44,397 bases of DNA from Calothrix sp. CSU_2_0 (GTDB lineage: Bacteria > Cyanobacteriota > Cyanobacteriia > Cyanobacteriales > Nostocaceae). The stretch is taken from assembly GCA_012034595.1 (NCBI GenBank), contig JAAUPE010000050.1, positions 1 to 44,397 of the forward strand, in the 5' to 3' direction. The notes under the pieces were generated by a model. It was given only the letters and a program-made list of their open reading frames with translations, did not search any database and was not told the DNA's origin. Below are positions 17,269-27,774 of the stretch, piece after piece (within the stretch, counting starts at the first letter, position 1; each line of letters starts with the position of its first letter). The position numbers and the translations under genes are program-made.

Positions 17269-17703
17269 ATTGGGAATTGGGAATTGCTTATTATTTATTA
17301 TTTATTCCTTAGTAATCAAAGAATTTAATGGTTCCAAAAAATACAAATTGACATAGCAAAGCTAGATTTACGCAAGGTTTTATATACTCTGCACGTAAGT
17401 AAATCAAATGGTTCTTTAGCTAGCTTTCCAGAGGAATCTCTTCAATTATTAAGGTGTAACTTTTTACAAAAAATACTTCAGTAATGTCGTAATCATTATT
17501 CCCATTTTTTACCGCAAATTAACATTGTTACGGAAATATACTTACATATTTGTTTGGTCAAAACGTTCTGGTGGAATATCTATTCTTTCCATAACAAACA
17601 TTCGATATAAATTATCTTGACATCCCCAAGTCGGAAGGGTAAATTTATAAATAACACTTGTTCAATATAAAATGGAGATAGAAAAAGATTCTAAATACAG
17701 ACC
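17269..17703. promoter_or_regulatory. Gap with a likely promoter for the TetR regulator
   Basis: No gene seen. TTGACA at 17617-17622 and TAAATT at 17640-17645 (17-base spacing) make a plausible promoter ending about 60 bases before the TetR start. Heptamer-like GGGAATT and TTATTTA repeats lie at 17270-17306. Confidence 0.45.
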
Positions 17704-18273
17704 ATGCCAAAGATTGTTGACCATAATTTGTACCGTAAGGAGTTATTAGAGAAATGTTTCGATTTATTTGCCCAAAAAGGTTATGCATCAATTACAATGC
17801 GGCAAATTGCTCAAGGATTAGGAGTTTCAACAGGAACGTTATATCATTATTTTCCCAATAAAAAGATATTATTCGAGCATTTAGTCGAAAATATGGTGCA
17901 AAGGGACATATCAATAGCAACTGCGGATTGGGAGAAGTTGAAAACACGGCAAGAACGTGCAGAAGCTTTAGGGAAATATTTTAATAGTAATCTTGCCTAT
18001 CACATTAAAAATAGTTATTTGATGATTGATTTTTCCCAACATCAAGATGCTAAAGGTTATCAAAATAGTGAATTTTGGCAGCGTTTATGTGAGCGATATA
18101 AAAGCGTAATTTATGATTTTATAGGTATAGAAGACCCAGTTTTAGCAGATTTTATTATGTGCTTTGTAGATGGAGTAATTTTAGAAAGATTGCTAGGAAT
18201 TGATACAGTTGATGTTGTTGAACAATGTACATTATTAGGAAAAATGGTGACAGCTTACTTAGATAAAAATTAA
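17704..18273 (+). CDS. TetR/AcrR family transcriptional regulator
   Basis: A ligand-responsive repressor of 189 residues. The N-terminal helix-turn-helix is clear: MRQIAQGLGVSTGTLYHYF at about residues 32-50, then PNKKILFEHLV. The ligand domain is not diagnostic. It sits 141 bases upstream of the devBCA-type exporter genes and in the same direction, so the exporter is the obvious candidate target. No palindromic operator was identified with confidence. Confidence 0.92.
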   Translation: MPKIVDHNLYRKELLEKCFDLFAQKGYASITMRQIAQGLGVSTGTLYHYFPNKKILFEHLVENMVQRDISIATADWEKLKTRQERAEALGKYFNSNLAYHIKNSYLMIDFSQHQDAKGYQNSEFWQRLCERYKSVIYDFIGIEDPVLADFIMCFVDGVILERLLGIDTVDVVEQCTLLGKMVTAYLDKN

Positions 18274-18278
18274 TTAAA

Positions 18279-18320
18279 ACCTCCGCGAACCTCTGCGCTA
18301 AACTCCGCGAACCTCTGCGT
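18279..18320. repeat. CTCCGCGAACCTCTGCG dispersed repeat, two copies
   Basis: Two direct copies lie between the TetR gene and the exporter operon. The reverse-complement form (CGCAGAGGTTCGCGGAG) recurs at about 42153-42193, between cas4 and cas1. Confidence 0.75.
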
Positions 18321-18414
18321 TTAAAAACAAAAATATGGGAATAATAAATATTATATAACCGCCAAGTCGCAAAGTCGCCAAGGGAATAAAAAAAATACTA
18401 TAGAGGGGAAAATT

Positions 18415-19811
18415 ATGAGTTTAAAAATATCTCTCAAACCACCTAGTAATGGCTGGATAATTGGTTTGATAATTGCTGCGACTGCGGTAACTGGTGGAGT
18501 TTTATATTATGGAGCTTCCCAATTTGGACTTTTCAGTAAACCCCAAAAACAAGCAGTAGAAACATTCCCAGAAGTGCAAAAAGTAACAGCATTAGGACGT
18601 TTGGAACCAGAAGCAGAAATAATTAAGTTATCTGCACCAATACCCTTAGATGGTGATAGAATTTCAAAAATCTTAGTCAAAGAAGGTGAGACAGTCAAAT
18701 CTGGGCAAGTTATTGCAATTTTAGATTCCAGAGATAGATTACAGGATGCTGTATTAGTCGCACAAAAACAGGTTGCGATCGCAAATTCTAAACTCGCACA
18801 AATTCAAGCAGGGCAAAAACGGGACAAATTCAAGCACAAAAAGCAACCGTAGCCAGATTAGAAGCGCAAACTGTGGGAGACAAAATTGGACAGCAGGAAA
18901 CTATTGCTAGGTTAGAAGCACAATGGTTAGGTGATAAACAAGCACAGCAGGAAAACATTGCTAGATTGGAAGCACAATTGCAAGGTGATAGACAAGCACA
19001 GCAAGCAACAATTAAACGGTTGGAAGCTGAATTAAATAATGCGGAATCAGAATATCAACGCTATCAACAATTATCCCAAGAAGGAGCAATTTCTAATTCT
19101 TTATTCGATGGCAAACGTTTGAGTGTAGAAACCGCAAAACAGCAACTCAATGAATCGAAAGCTGTGTTAACTAGAATTAATACAACTAGCAATAAACAAA
19201 TTGGTGAAGCAAAAGCTGTACTGCGACGAATTGATGCAACTAATAGCAAACAAGTTAGCGAAGCCAAAATTGCTTTAACTCGAATTAATGCGACTGGGAA
19301 TAAACAAATTAGTGAAGCTTCCGCAACTTTAAATAGTATCGCCGAAATTCGTCCCGTCGATATCCAAGCAGCAAAAGCTGAAATTGATAATGCGATCGCA
19401 ACAGTAAAACGTACGCAAACCGAACTCGAACAAGCATATATTCGCGCTCCATTATCCGGACAAATCATCAAAATTCATACCCATTCTGGTGAAAAAATTG
19501 GTGATGATGGAATCGCAGATTTAGCACAAACCAGTCAAATGGTTGCTGTTGCTGAGATTTATCAAAGTGATATTAGTAAGGTCAAACTCGGACAAAAAGC
19601 AACAATTACTGGACAAGCGTTTATAGGGGAAGTCAGAGGAACAGTCTCGCAAGTTGGGTTACAAGTGAACCGTCAAAACACCTTTGCTAATCAACCTGGT
19701 GAAAACATGGATCGAAGAGTTATCGAGGTAAAAATTCGGATTAATCCTGAAGATGTCAACCGTGTATCTGGGTTAACTAATTTACAAGTACAAACTGCGA
19801 TCGCGTTATAG
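18415..19811 (+). pseudogene. devB: DevB/HlyD-type membrane fusion protein, split by a one-base frameshift
   Basis: This is the periplasmic adaptor of a DevBCA ABC exporter, the type that exports heterocyst glycolipids in Anabaena. Two frames make one protein: 18415-18852 (membrane anchor about 14-36, lipoyl-half LSAPIPLDGDRISKILVKEGE) and a second frame entered at about 18822 and ending at 19811. Joining after Gly-Gln-Lys-Arg needs one extra G in the GGG at 18821-18823. The coiled coil contains about 18-residue repeats (ARLEAQ, GDKQAQQE). The C-terminal half has RAPLSGQIIKI. GAGGGG lies before the start. A sequencing error is likely. The devB name is by operon and family; DevB paralogues are common. 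Confidence 0.85.
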
Positions 19812-19884
19812 CTTTTTAGGGGATTTTGTCTGAATTTATTTATAACGAATGTTTGTTTTAGAGAAATCAAAAGGAGACAATCAC

Positions 19885-21081
19885 ATGCTTCAAGTAAGCT
19901 ACATGCTATCAAAAAAACTCACTCAAACCTTCAAAAAAACACCGCTTGCATGGCGACAATTAATGAAGGAAAAAACACGTCTTGCCGTTGCAGTCGCAGG
20001 GATTGCCTTTGCGGATATATTAATACTAATTCAAATGGGGTTTGAAGGAGCCTTATACGACTCTTCAATTCAACCTCATCGAAATTTACAAACCGATTTA
20101 GTATTAATTGAACCACGAATGCAAACGCTATTTTCTGTTAAAAGTTTTCAGCGAGAAAGGCTATATCAAGCATTAGCTTATTCCGGAGTTGAATCGGTAA
20201 CTCCAGTCTATATTGCCACTGGGCAATGGCGCAATCCCAAAACTACATTAGAAAGAGCAATTTTAGTATGGGGAGTTGACCCAAGTAAAAAAACTTTTAA
20301 AATGCCGGAAGTCAATAAAAAACTTAGCAGTATTAAGCTATTAAATAACGTTTTATTTGATATTGGTGGTGTTCCTGCCTATGGAGTCGATGGGGAAAAA
20401 TTCAAAAAAACTAATGCTTTTGAAACTGAATTAAATAGTAAAACTGTAAACGTAACTGGCTTATTTGTTAACGGAGCTTCATTTGCCGCAGATGGTAATG
20501 TTATCACCAGCGATTCAACATTTATGCAGTTATTTCCATCTCGTAAACCCGAAGAAATCGAAGTGGGATTAATTAAATTAAAACCTGGTGCTGATGTCGA
20601 AAAAATCCAAAAACAACTTGCAGCAAACCTGCCTAAAGATGTGTCAGTACTAACTAGAGAAGGGTTTGCTCAAGTCGAAAAGAAATATTGGGCAGATGGT
20701 ACAGCAATTGGATTTATTTTCGGTTTAGGTGTAGGTGTAGGTTTTATCGTTGGGATTGTGATTGTTTACCAAATTCTCTATTCCGATGTTTCCGAACATT
20801 TGCCTGAATATGCAACATTAAAAGCAATGGGTTATAGCGATGGATATTTATTACGAGTTTTAATTCAAGAAGCTTTATTGTTAGCTATTTTAGGTTATAT
20901 TCCCAGCTTCTTCGCTGCGATCGCACTCTACAACTTGGCAGCAGGGGCAACAATGTTACCGATTGCCATGACCCTAGAACGGGCTGTAAACGTATTTATT
21001 TTGACTGTTGTGATGTGTAGCGTATCTGGTGCGATCGCAATGCGTAAGCTCCAATCTGCTGACCCTGCGGACATCTTTTAA
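19885..21081 (+). CDS. devC: DevC-type ABC exporter permease
   Basis: FtsX/MacB-like inner membrane permease, about 398 residues. ATG 19885 is preferred over 19849 because AAAGGAGA lies at a good distance. One membrane helix is near 35-52, then a large periplasmic domain (about 55-270). Three C-terminal helices follow (IGFIFGLGVGVGFIVGIVIV, LLLAILGYIPSFFAAIAL, AVNVFILTVVMCSVSGAIA). The end DPADIF is typical of DevC. The gene is intact, unlike its neighbours devB and devA. The order B-C-A matches the Anabaena devBCA operon. Confidence 0.9.
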   Translation: MLQVSYMLSKKLTQTFKKTPLAWRQLMKEKTRLAVAVAGIAFADILILIQMGFEGALYDSSIQPHRNLQTDLVLIEPRMQTLFSVKSFQRERLYQALAYSGVESVTPVYIATGQWRNPKTTLERAILVWGVDPSKKTFKMPEVNKKLSSIKLLNNVLFDIGGVPAYGVDGEKFKKTNAFETELNSKTVNVTGLFVNGASFAADGNVITSDSTFMQLFPSRKPEEIEVGLIKLKPGADVEKIQKQLAANLPKDVSVLTREGFAQVEKKYWADGTAIGFIFGLGVGVGFIVGIVIVYQILYSDVSEHLPEYATLKAMGYSDGYLLRVLIQEALLLAILGYIPSFFAAIALYNLAAGATMLPIAMTLERAVNVFILTVVMCSVSGAIAMRKLQSADPADIF

Positions 21082-21170
21082 TATAAGTTAGGAGTTAGGA
21101 ATTAGGAATTAGGAATTAGGAATTAGGAATTAAGAGTTAGGAGTTAGGAGTTAGGAATTAGGAATAAAAT
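21082..21170. repeat. Heptamer repeat GGAATTA/GGAGTTA inside the exporter operon
   Basis: About ten copies of the 7-base unit fill the devC-devA gap. Same family as at 3199, 5765 and 14524. Confidence 0.85.
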
Positions 21171-21203
21171 TTTATAACCATTAATAATTAATTATTAACC
21201 AAT

Positions 21204-21949
21204 ATGCAAATTACCAATTCTACTGAATTAAACCAACCCGAAAATAACCAAGCTGTAATTTCAATTAATAATCTCAATCACTACTTTGGTGAAGGTTCAC
21301 TGCAAAAACAAGCTTTGTTTGATATTAATTTACAAATCAATCAAGGTGAAATTATTATTATGACTGGACCATCTGGTTCAGGAAAAACAACTTTATTAAC
21401 ATTAATGGGTGGTTTGCGTTCTGCTCAAGAAGGAAGTTTGAAAATTTTAGGACAAGAAATTCGTGGTGCTAAAAAAAGCAATTAACAGAACTACGTCGGA
21501 ATATTGGTTATATTTTCCAAGCACATAACTTGATGACATTCCTCACAGTCAAAGAAAACGTGCGAATGTCTTTGGAACTACACGACGAACATTTAGCAGG
21601 AGATATAAACGCTAAAGCTGTAGAAATATTAGAAACAGTTGGTTTAGGAAATCGCGTCGATTATTACCCAGAAAACCTATCAGGAGGACAAAAACAACGA
21701 GTTGCGATCGCACGTGCATTAGTCAGTCATCCGAAAATAGTACTCGCTGATGAACCAACCGCAGCACTTGATAAAAAATCAGGTCGTGATGTGGTGGAAG
21801 TTATGCAAAAATTAGCAAAGGAACAGGGTTGTACAATTTTGCTGGTGACTCACGATAATCGAATTTTAGATATTGCTGACAGAATTGTTTATATGGAAGA
21901 TGGGAAGTTAATTAGTGATGGAATTGATACTGTTGCAAAGGTTAATTAA
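21204..21949 (+). pseudogene. devA: DevA-type ABC transporter ATPase, split by a one-base frameshift
   Basis: It powers the DevBCA exporter. The first frame (21204-21485) holds Walker A GPSGSGKTTLL. The second (from about 21478 to 21949) holds the Q-loop IGYIFQAHNLMTF, signature LSGGQKQRVAIARAL, Walker B IVLADEPTAALD and H-loop VTHDNR. Restoring one A in the seven-A run at 21471-21477 joins them as AKKKQLTELRRNIGY with no loss. All ATPase motifs are intact after correction, so a sequencing error or very recent mutation is likely. It is the last gene of the operon. Confidence 0.87.
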
Positions 21950-22028
21950 ACTTGATTTTATGAATTGTAGAGATTTCATATTGCGAAGTCTCTAACGATA
22001 ATATTAATTGTTAACTGAAAATCTATCT

Positions 22029-22904
22029 TTACTCGTTTGCAAGTTCCCTGACAACTTCCACATTCACATCTAATATATCTGCCACATCTTCTACATTCAT
22101 ACCTCGTCGCAATAGTTTTCTGACCATTTCTAATTTAATTTCTTCCTTGACTTCCTGTTTAATTTCTTCCTTGACTTCCTGTTTAACTTCTTCCTTAACT
22201 TCCTGTTTAACTTCTTCCTTAACTTCCTGTTTAACTTCTTCCTTGGCTTCGTCTTTCAACTCTTGATAAAACCTAGTACCTCTAATTAATTCCAGACTTA
22301 ACATTTCCTTTATTTCCTCCCTACTCATATTTGGAAACTTATTAACAAGTATTGCTTCGATCAATTCTAAAACTTTTCTTTGAATAGCTGCATCATTTAC
22401 TTCCTGCCTGGTTTTATTAACTAGTTGTTTAGCTGATTCTTTCGCTTTTGCTTTACCTTCTACAATTAGTTTAACAATTCCTAAACCCAACGAACTATAT
22501 GATGTCTCTTCCATCTCATCTAGATAAAAACAACGTAGATGAGTTTCTCTAAGTGAATTAAGACGCTGGGGAAAATCTACATCATTACTACGAGTATCAA
22601 ATATGACTATAGCATACCATTCAGAATTAGATGGTTGAAACTGATAGAAGTAAAGCAGAATACTGGTGAAGAATCTGTCATAAAAGACTTTATCTTTATA
22701 AAATTGAACTTCAACAAAATAGATCGGTTCATTGGGGGTAGTTTCTAAAGTTAGAAAGATACCATCTAACCGAAAGCTAGTTTCTTTGATTTCTTGGCTT
22801 TTAAACTCGTAAAGATTAAGGTTTGTTTCCGGTTTCCCAATTAGTTCAAAAAAAATCTCAGGAAATTCCTGAAATAGTTTGTAAAAAATATTATCTGTCT
22901 TCAT
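22029..22904 (-). CDS. Rpn/DUF2887 family PD-(D/E)XK nuclease-like protein
   Basis: Members of the recombination-promoting nuclease (Rpn, transposase_31/DUF2887) group are frequent and variable in cyanobacteria. The product is 291 residues. The N-terminal domain starts with IFYKLFQEFPEIFFELIG; nuclease-like residues are in RLDGIFLT and YFVEVQFYKD (Asp, then Glu-x-Gln in place of ExK). The C-terminal part contains about five direct repeats of KEEVKQEV (residues about 217-256; a 24-base DNA repeat at 22130-22255), then a short helical RGMNVEDVADIL domain. Copy number of the repeat probably varies. Function is not established. Confidence 0.85.
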   Translation of the reverse strand: MKTDNIFYKLFQEFPEIFFELIGKPETNLNLYEFKSQEIKETSFRLDGIFLTLETTPNEPIYFVEVQFYKDKVFYDRFFTSILLYFYQFQPSNSEWYAIVIFDTRSNDVDFPQRLNSLRETHLRCFYLDEMEETSYSSLGLGIVKLIVEGKAKAKESAKQLVNKTRQEVNDAAIQRKVLELIEAILVNKFPNMSREEIKEMLSLELIRGTRFYQELKDEAKEEVKQEVKEEVKQEVKEEVKQEVKEEIKQEVKEEIKLEMVRKLLRRGMNVEDVADILDVNVEVVRELANE

Positions 22905-22966
22905 GAGACGGGTAGATGCTTGACTTCAAAAAGTATAAGTCAAATTCAATCGAAACCAAAATCAAA

Positions 22967-24127
22967 CTAAATATTATGTAGTATTTCTATTAATTTCTCA
23001 ATATGAACTTGTTGATGTGTTGCCATTAAAGTAATGCGAATGCGGCTAGTCGGAACAGTTGGAGGACGAATTGCTGGGGCAAAAATTCCAGATTCTTTTA
23101 AATATTTCCCTACTTTCAATGCATCCAATGCACTTGCTAATTGAACACATAATATTGGTGATTCTGAAGCTAATATTTTCAGCTTTGGTAAATTATTACG
23201 GATTAATTCTTGCAAATATTCCACATTTTTCCATAGCTGCTTTCGACGCTGCGGTTCATTTTGAATTATCCCAATCGCTGTTAAAGCTGCTGCTGTATCT
23301 GCGGGAGAAAGAGCAGTGGTATAAATCCAACTTGGGGCACGATTACGGAGAAAATCAATTAAACTACTATTTCCCGCAACATATCCTCCCAAACTACCCA
23401 AAGCTTTACTTAGGGTTCCCATTTGAATTAATTCTCTACCCGTACAACCAAAATGCTCAACACAACCCGCACCATTTTTACCTAAAATACCCGTACCGTG
23501 CGCTTCATCAACTAACACCATGCTGTTAAACTCTTGAGCAATATCCAAAATTTCTGGTAAACGACACAAATCACCATCCATACTAAAAACGCTATCAGTA
23601 ACAATCAAACAGCGACGGTAATTTTGACGTTGTTGAATTAGTTGAATTTTTAAAGCTTCTATATCATTGTGTGGATAATCAATCACATATCCACCACTCA
23701 TAACTGCCCCATTTTTGAGACTCGAATGGTTGTATTGGTCAGATAAAATTAAATCTCGCTTACCAACCAAAGCGCTAATTGTGCCGATATTTGCCAGATA
23801 TCCAGAACTAAAAACGATCGCATCTTCGGTTTGTTTGAGAGATGCGATCGCACTTTCTAATTCTTGGTGTAATTGCCGATGTCCGGTGATTAATCTCGAA
23901 CCAGTACTTCCCGTCCCAAATTCTTCAATTGCATTGATTGCCGCAATTTTTAACCTTTCATCACCAGCCAAACCTAAATAATCATTACTCGCAAAATTAA
24001 TTACTTCTCTCCCTGCTAAATTAATTACAGCACCCGAACCACCGTGAATAGTTTGTACAGAACGATACCAATCAGCACGGTGGATAGTTTCGAGGGATTC
24101 TTCTAACCAAGAATAGGGATTATTCAC
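22967..24127 (-). CDS. bioF: 8-amino-7-oxononanoate synthase
   Basis: PLP-dependent condensation of pimeloyl-ACP (or -CoA) with L-alanine in biotin synthesis. The product is 386 residues, standard length. Features: NDYLGLAGD near 48-56, [12 protein letters not shown] (71-82), His134, [10 protein letters not shown] with Asp207 and His210, and the PLP lysine Lys241 in [12 protein letters not shown]. It stands alone rather than in a bio operon, as is usual in cyanobacteria. A glycine C-acetyltransferase paralogue is less likely because the RPPTVP region fits BioF. Confidence 0.9.
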   Translation of the reverse strand: MNNPYSWLEESLETIHRADWYRSVQTIHGGSGAVINLAGREVINFASNDYLGLAGDERLKIAAINAIEEFGTGSTGSRLITGHRQLHQELESAIASLKQTEDAIVFSSGYLANIGTISALVGKRDLILSDQYNHSSLKNGAVMSGGYVIDYPHNDIEALKIQLIQQRQNYRRCLIVTDSVFSMDGDLCRLPEILDIAQEFNSMVLVDEAHGTGILGKNGAGCVEHFGCTGRELIQMGTLSKALGSLGGYVAGNSSLIDFLRNRAPSWIYTTALSPADTAAALTAIGIIQNEPQRRKQLWKNVEYLQELIRNNLPKLKILASESPILCVQLASALDALKVGKYLKESGIFAPAIRPPTVPTSRIRITLMATHQQVHIEKLIEILHNI

Positions 24128-24265
24128 ACAGAATCGCAGAGTTAGGAAAAATTAAATAATTGAAAGTAATTAAGTAGATGACCGAAGTCTATTGATAATT
24201 ACGATGATTGAAAATAGCTTAAAAATAATACTGATGCACTCTAGATATTAATCATCAATAATCTA

Positions 24266-24370
24266 AAATCCAAAATCTAAAGCTTGTACTGAGCGACAGC
24301 GAATGTATCCAAAATCCAAAGCTTGTACTGAGCGACAGCGAATGTATCCAAAATCCAAAATCCAAAATCC
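24266..24370. repeat. 39-bp dispersed repeat, two tandem copies, with AAAATCC units
   Basis: AGCTTGTACTGAGCGACAGC is followed by GAATGTATCCAAAATCCAAA; copies start at 24281 and 24320 (period 39). A third copy is at about 41474-41503 before cas4, again embedded in AAAATCC/AAAATCT units. Confidence 0.85.
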
Positions 24371-25000
24371 CTACACTTCCGTACTACTAAGATGAGCGAT
24401 AGACTGACGTATCCAATCCTCAACAAACGCATCTTTCGGAAGTCCAATATCCTCGCTAACGTAGTGTAGAGCATGACTAACTTCGCTAGCAGTATAACCA
24501 AGAGCAAGTAAAGTACTTTGTACCTCTTCCAGAATACTTGGTGCAGGTCCTTGAGTCGCAACGAAGAAACCTGCCGTTTTTCGCCATTCGATTAGTTTAC
24601 TCTTAAGCTCCAAACAAATACGTTCTGCGGTTTTCTTACCCACACCAGGAGCTTGAATAATCAATTGTACGTTAGTAGTCACGATCGCTTGAACCAACTC
24701 AGGTACTTCCAACGTATCGAGTAATGCGATCGCAAGAGCAGCACCAATACCACTAACACTCAACAAATGCTTAAACAAATCCCGTTCCGATGGAGAACCA
24801 AAACCATACAGCAATGGTATTTCCTCGCGAATTTGATAATGGGTGAAAATTTGTACTGTATCACCCATACTCGGTAATTGTTTCGCCAACCTCCCCGGAA
24901 TCAACAAATCGTAGCCCATCCCATTTACCTCTAGGGTAAGTGTATGACGACTACCGCTACTTTGAACACCAGCAACAATTCCTTTGAGATAACTTATCAT
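24371..25000 (-). CDS. ruvA: Holliday junction branch migration protein RuvA
   Basis: RuvA tetramers bind four-way junctions and load the RuvB motor. The product is 209 residues from the ATG at 25000 ([12 protein letters not shown]); the frame is open 16 codons further, but those overlap spp. Features: OB-fold start, two helix-hairpin-helix motifs ([16 protein letters not shown] and [20 protein letters not shown]), and the C-terminal RuvB-binding domain ([15 protein letters not shown]). Start and the spp stop overlap as ATGA, so the two are translationally coupled. Confidence 0.94.
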   Translation of the reverse strand: MISYLKGIVAGVQSSGSRHTLTLEVNGMGYDLLIPGRLAKQLPSMGDTVQIFTHYQIREEIPLLYGFGSPSERDLFKHLLSVSGIGAALAIALLDTLEVPELVQAIVTTNVQLIIQAPGVGKKTAERICLELKSKLIEWRKTAGFFVATQGPAPSILEEVQSTLLALGYTASEVSHALHYVSEDIGLPKDAFVEDWIRQSIAHLSSTEV

Positions 25001-25758
25001 TCTAAGAAACCAAAATGTTTCAAACCTTCTAAAATTCCACCTGCACAAATATTCTTTGCCAGGTAGCGATTATCAGCAGGATTCTCGCTATGCCATTGAA
25101 TTAACTCTGGACGAGCATTCCCTACTATAATTCCTCTTTCCTCTCCTGCGGCAAATAAAGCAATATCATTGCCGGAATCCCCACAAGCAACGGTTTGTTC
25201 GGGTACAAATTTCCACTTTTGACGGAGAAATCGCATCGCTTGACCTTTATCACTGTTCTTGGGAACGATGTCAAGGTCAATTCCGCTACTGTAGATTAAC
25301 TTTATATTTAAACCACATTTTTGCGATTCTGTCTCAATTTTTTTCAAAATTATTTCAGAAGCTGATTCTTCAAGGAAAAAACTCACCTTAAATGGTCGCT
25401 GTTCAGTATCGGGTTGTGATTTTAGTTCATCAAACTTATCAGTAATTGATACTACCGTATTGCGGTTCCATCCTGCGGCAATTTGTGCTGACCAATCGCG
25501 ATCGCAATTATCACTACTATTTATATAAATTTCTGTGCCAACTGCGACAACTAATGCATCTGGTTCAATCAGCTTTTTCTCTGCTGCTAGTTGATGATAT
25601 AGTACGGATGAACGCCCAGTTGCATAAACAATTTTCGAGCCATACTCTTGTCGATGTTGGCTCAATCTATGATTAAGTTCTTGTAATGCTTTATCGTCTT
25701 CAGAGTCGTGATTAACAAGAGTATTATCCAAATCGGTTACGAACATAAACTGAGACAT
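24997..25758 (-). CDS. spp: Sucrose-phosphate phosphatase
   Basis: HAD-family hydrolase that releases sucrose from sucrose 6-phosphate, the last step of sucrose synthesis. The product is 253 residues. HAD motif I is DLDNTLV (Asp9, Asp11), motif II is in YATGRSS, motif III includes Lys in NSDKGQA, and motif IV is [11 protein letters not shown]. The cap region fits the S6PP family. The stop overlaps the ruvA start (ATGA). Confidence 0.88.
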   Translation of the reverse strand: MSQFMFVTDLDNTLVNHDSEDDKALQELNHRLSQHRQEYGSKIVYATGRSSVLYHQLAAEKKLIEPDALVVAVGTEIYINSSDNCDRDWSAQIAAGWNRNTVVSITDKFDELKSQPDTEQRPFKVSFFLEESASEIILKKIETESQKCGLNIKLIYSSGIDLDIVPKNSDKGQAMRFLRQKWKFVPEQTVACGDSGNDIALFAAGEERGIIVGNARPELIQWHSENPADNRYLAKNICAGGILEGLKHFGFLE

Positions 25759-25820
25759 AGCAACCTCGTATGATAGTTTTCACCATCACAAAGTTTATGT
25801 TGTTTCGTGGCTATTTTATA

Positions 25821-25866
25821 TATTCATATCCCCATATCCCCGACTTCAGAAGTCGGGGATATGAAT
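25821..25866. repeat. Perfect 31-bp palindrome (CCCCGACTTC-A-GAAGTCGGGG)
   Basis: Bases 25833-25863 form a perfect 15-bp-arm palindrome centred on 25848. ATTCATATCCCC at 25821-25832 duplicates part of the left arm. Such CCCCGACTTC hairpins are dispersed in cyanobacterial genomes, often as mobile-element ends. It lies upstream of spp and beyond the 3' end of xseB, which also reads on the minus strand. Confidence 0.7.
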
Positions 25867-25964
25867 AAAATATTGGTCTTCACGAATGATTTAAGACTGC
25901 TATATATGTTTTATACTAAGTACTTTACATTAAACAAAAATCAGTTAATTGCCAATTATTTAAA

Positions 25965-26188
25965 TCATTCATCTTGGAGAGTTTCAATCAACAAATCCAC
26001 CTGCTGTTGACGTTCCTGCAAAAAGCGATCGCACTGCTTCAAACCCTCCACAGCAGTTGCAAACTGGGTAAACACATCCACCAAATCCAAATCCCCACCC
26101 TCAATCTTGGCAATAATCTCCTCAATCTCCCTCACCTTCTCCTCATAACTCCAAGCTTCATCCTTTTTCCAGCCTTACCCTTAACCAT
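25965..26188 (-). pseudogene. xseB: Exodeoxyribonuclease VII small subunit, one-base frameshift near the start
   Basis: XseB joins XseA to form exonuclease VII. From ATG at 26188 (overlapping the xseA stop) the frame runs MVKGKAGK and then breaks. In the next frame it continues [40 protein letters not shown] and so on to a TGA at 25965-25967, about 73 residues, a clear XseB. Adding one base to the five-T run (plus strand 26164-26168) restores one frame. A sequencing error is likely. Confidence 0.82.
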
Positions 26189-27422
26189 CTGCCTCTCTGC
26201 ACTCAATTACCTTCACCTTCACGCTACCATCACCCAACAGCACAGACAACTCCTCCCCCACAGATACTTGAGAATGCGATCGCGCAATATCCCCATTCTC
26301 CTTTCTCACCACCGCATACCCCCGCAGCAAAACAGCTTGCGGATCGAGACTAGTTAACTTTTGCCGCAACATTTCCACATGCTGCTGAGACTGCTGCAAC
26401 CTCCCAGATGTCGCTTGCAATAACCTCTGACGCTTCCAAGCTAACTTTTGTCCCTCCTGGGAAACTTGCTTATTTAACCCCACCCTCTGCAAGCGATTTT
26501 TTAAACCCTGCAACCGATCCTCAGCATCCCCCAACAAAAACCGCACCGCATCAAATAAGCCATCAACCCGATTTAAATGCTGATTATACAAATCTGTCAA
26601 TGCCGGAATCACCCGCTCCGCAGCCGCAGTTGGAGTATGCACGCACACATCGGCAACCAAATCAGCTAAAGATTCATCCCGTTGATGACCGATACCCGTA
26701 ATTACCGGAATTTTACAATTCGCAACAGCACGTACCACCCGCTCATCGTTAAAACAAGCCAATTCTTCAACCGCACCACCACCACGAGACAAAATTAATA
26801 CCTCTGCGCGACCGTCTTTTTCCACCCTTTGAATCGCTTTCACTATCGAATTGGGCGCTTCCTCCCCCTGAACAACCGCAGGAGAAAATAACACATGTAA
26901 CCCCGGATACCGACCCCGCAGTGTCCTTTGAATATCTCCCCAAGCCGCAGCAGTCGGAGATGTCACCACCGCGATATGCTGGGGATGTAAAGGAATATTT
27001 CGCTTTCTCTCATCTTCAAATAGCCCTTCCACTTCCAAGCGATTTTTGAGTTGTTTGTAGCGCAATGCTTGCAAACCTTCCCCAGCAGGTAAAACTTGCC
27101 ACACCTGAAGTTGGTATTCTCCACGGGATGGATATAACCTGATGCTACCCAAAATAATCACCTGTTCGCCCTGGCTGGGCATCTGCATCAATTTGGGAAT
27201 CTGACTTTTCCAGGTGACACATTTTATGGATGCCGTTCCCCCTGGGTCTTGGAGTGTAAAAAATAACCCAACACGGTGATTATTAGCGCTGGAAACTTCG
27301 CCAATTACCCAGATGTGACGGAGAATTTCGTTTTCTTCGAGAATTAGCTGGATATATTCAGTTAAACCAGCAACGGAAATGGCTGTATCGGGGACAGATG
27401 TGCTAGAGAAGTCGAGAGTCAT
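26181..27422 (-). CDS. xseA: Exodeoxyribonuclease VII large subunit
   Basis: Catalytic subunit of the single-strand-specific exonuclease VII. The product is 413 residues. An N-terminal OB domain (ISVAGLTEYIQLILEENEIL, WVIGEVSSANNHRVGLFFTL) precedes the catalytic domain with IAVVTSPTAAAWGDIQRTL, VLILSRGGGAVEELACFND and ITGIGHQRDESLADLVADV, then a long coiled-coil region rich in Gln/Arg/Leu (about 290-370). xseB follows with an 8-base overlap. Confidence 0.95.
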   Translation of the reverse strand: MTLDFSSTSVPDTAISVAGLTEYIQLILEENEILRHIWVIGEVSSANNHRVGLFFTLQDPGGTASIKCVTWKSQIPKLMQMPSQGEQVIILGSIRLYPSRGEYQLQVWQVLPAGEGLQALRYKQLKNRLEVEGLFEDERKRNIPLHPQHIAVVTSPTAAAWGDIQRTLRGRYPGLHVLFSPAVVQGEEAPNSIVKAIQRVEKDGRAEVLILSRGGGAVEELACFNDERVVRAVANCKIPVITGIGHQRDESLADLVADVCVHTPTAAAERVIPALTDLYNQHLNRVDGLFDAVRFLLGDAEDRLQGLKNRLQRVGLNKQVSQEGQKLAWKRQRLLQATSGRLQQSQQHVEMLRQKLTSLDPQAVLLRGYAVVRKENGDIARSHSQVSVGEELSVLLGDGSVKVKVIECREADG

Positions 27423-27479
27423 GGGGTGGGTTAAACGTTGTATTCACATTATTATTGTTGCAATTATTGTTGTAAATTC

Positions 27480-27715
27480 AACGCTCTTGTCGGGGTAAAC
27501 GGTTGTTTACCCTTATTGATTATTTATTACGGTTTTCAGTTGGTTTAAATGCATCTGTAGGGGTAAACGGTTGTTTACCCTTATTGATTATTTATTATTT
27601 AACAGCCGTTCTCCCCTACGATGTCATTCTGTGGTGGGGTAAATAAAATAAATAAATAAATTAAATAAAATAAATAAAAAGGGCGAACAGCCGTTCTCCC
27701 CTACGATGTATTATT
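27480..27715. repeat. Cluster of GGGGTAAACGGTTGTTTACCC / GGCGAACAGCCGTTCTCCCC palindromes
   Basis: Two near-identical copies of GGGGTAAACGGTTGTTTACC plus CTTATTGATTATTTATTA (about 27492 and 27560). Two copies of ACAGCCGTTCTCCCCTACGATG follow (about 27602 and 27690) around AAATAAAT runs. Same family as 4750-4806 and 7671-7695. The gap 27423-27774 holds no gene. Confidence 0.8.
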
Positions 27716-27774
27716 ATGGTGTGATAATTTTGGTTATGAAAATTACCTGAATGTTTTCGGCGAATTATCTGTAA

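Noticed and set aside
19064-19471. 135-codon minus-strand frame
   Set aside because: Antisense shadow of the devB coiled-coil repeats.
22029-22904. Rpn-like gene as part of a mobile element
   Set aside because: No terminal inverted repeats or target duplication found around it.
23059-23529. 156-codon plus-strand frame
   Set aside because: Antisense to bioF; no ribosome site or family resemblance.
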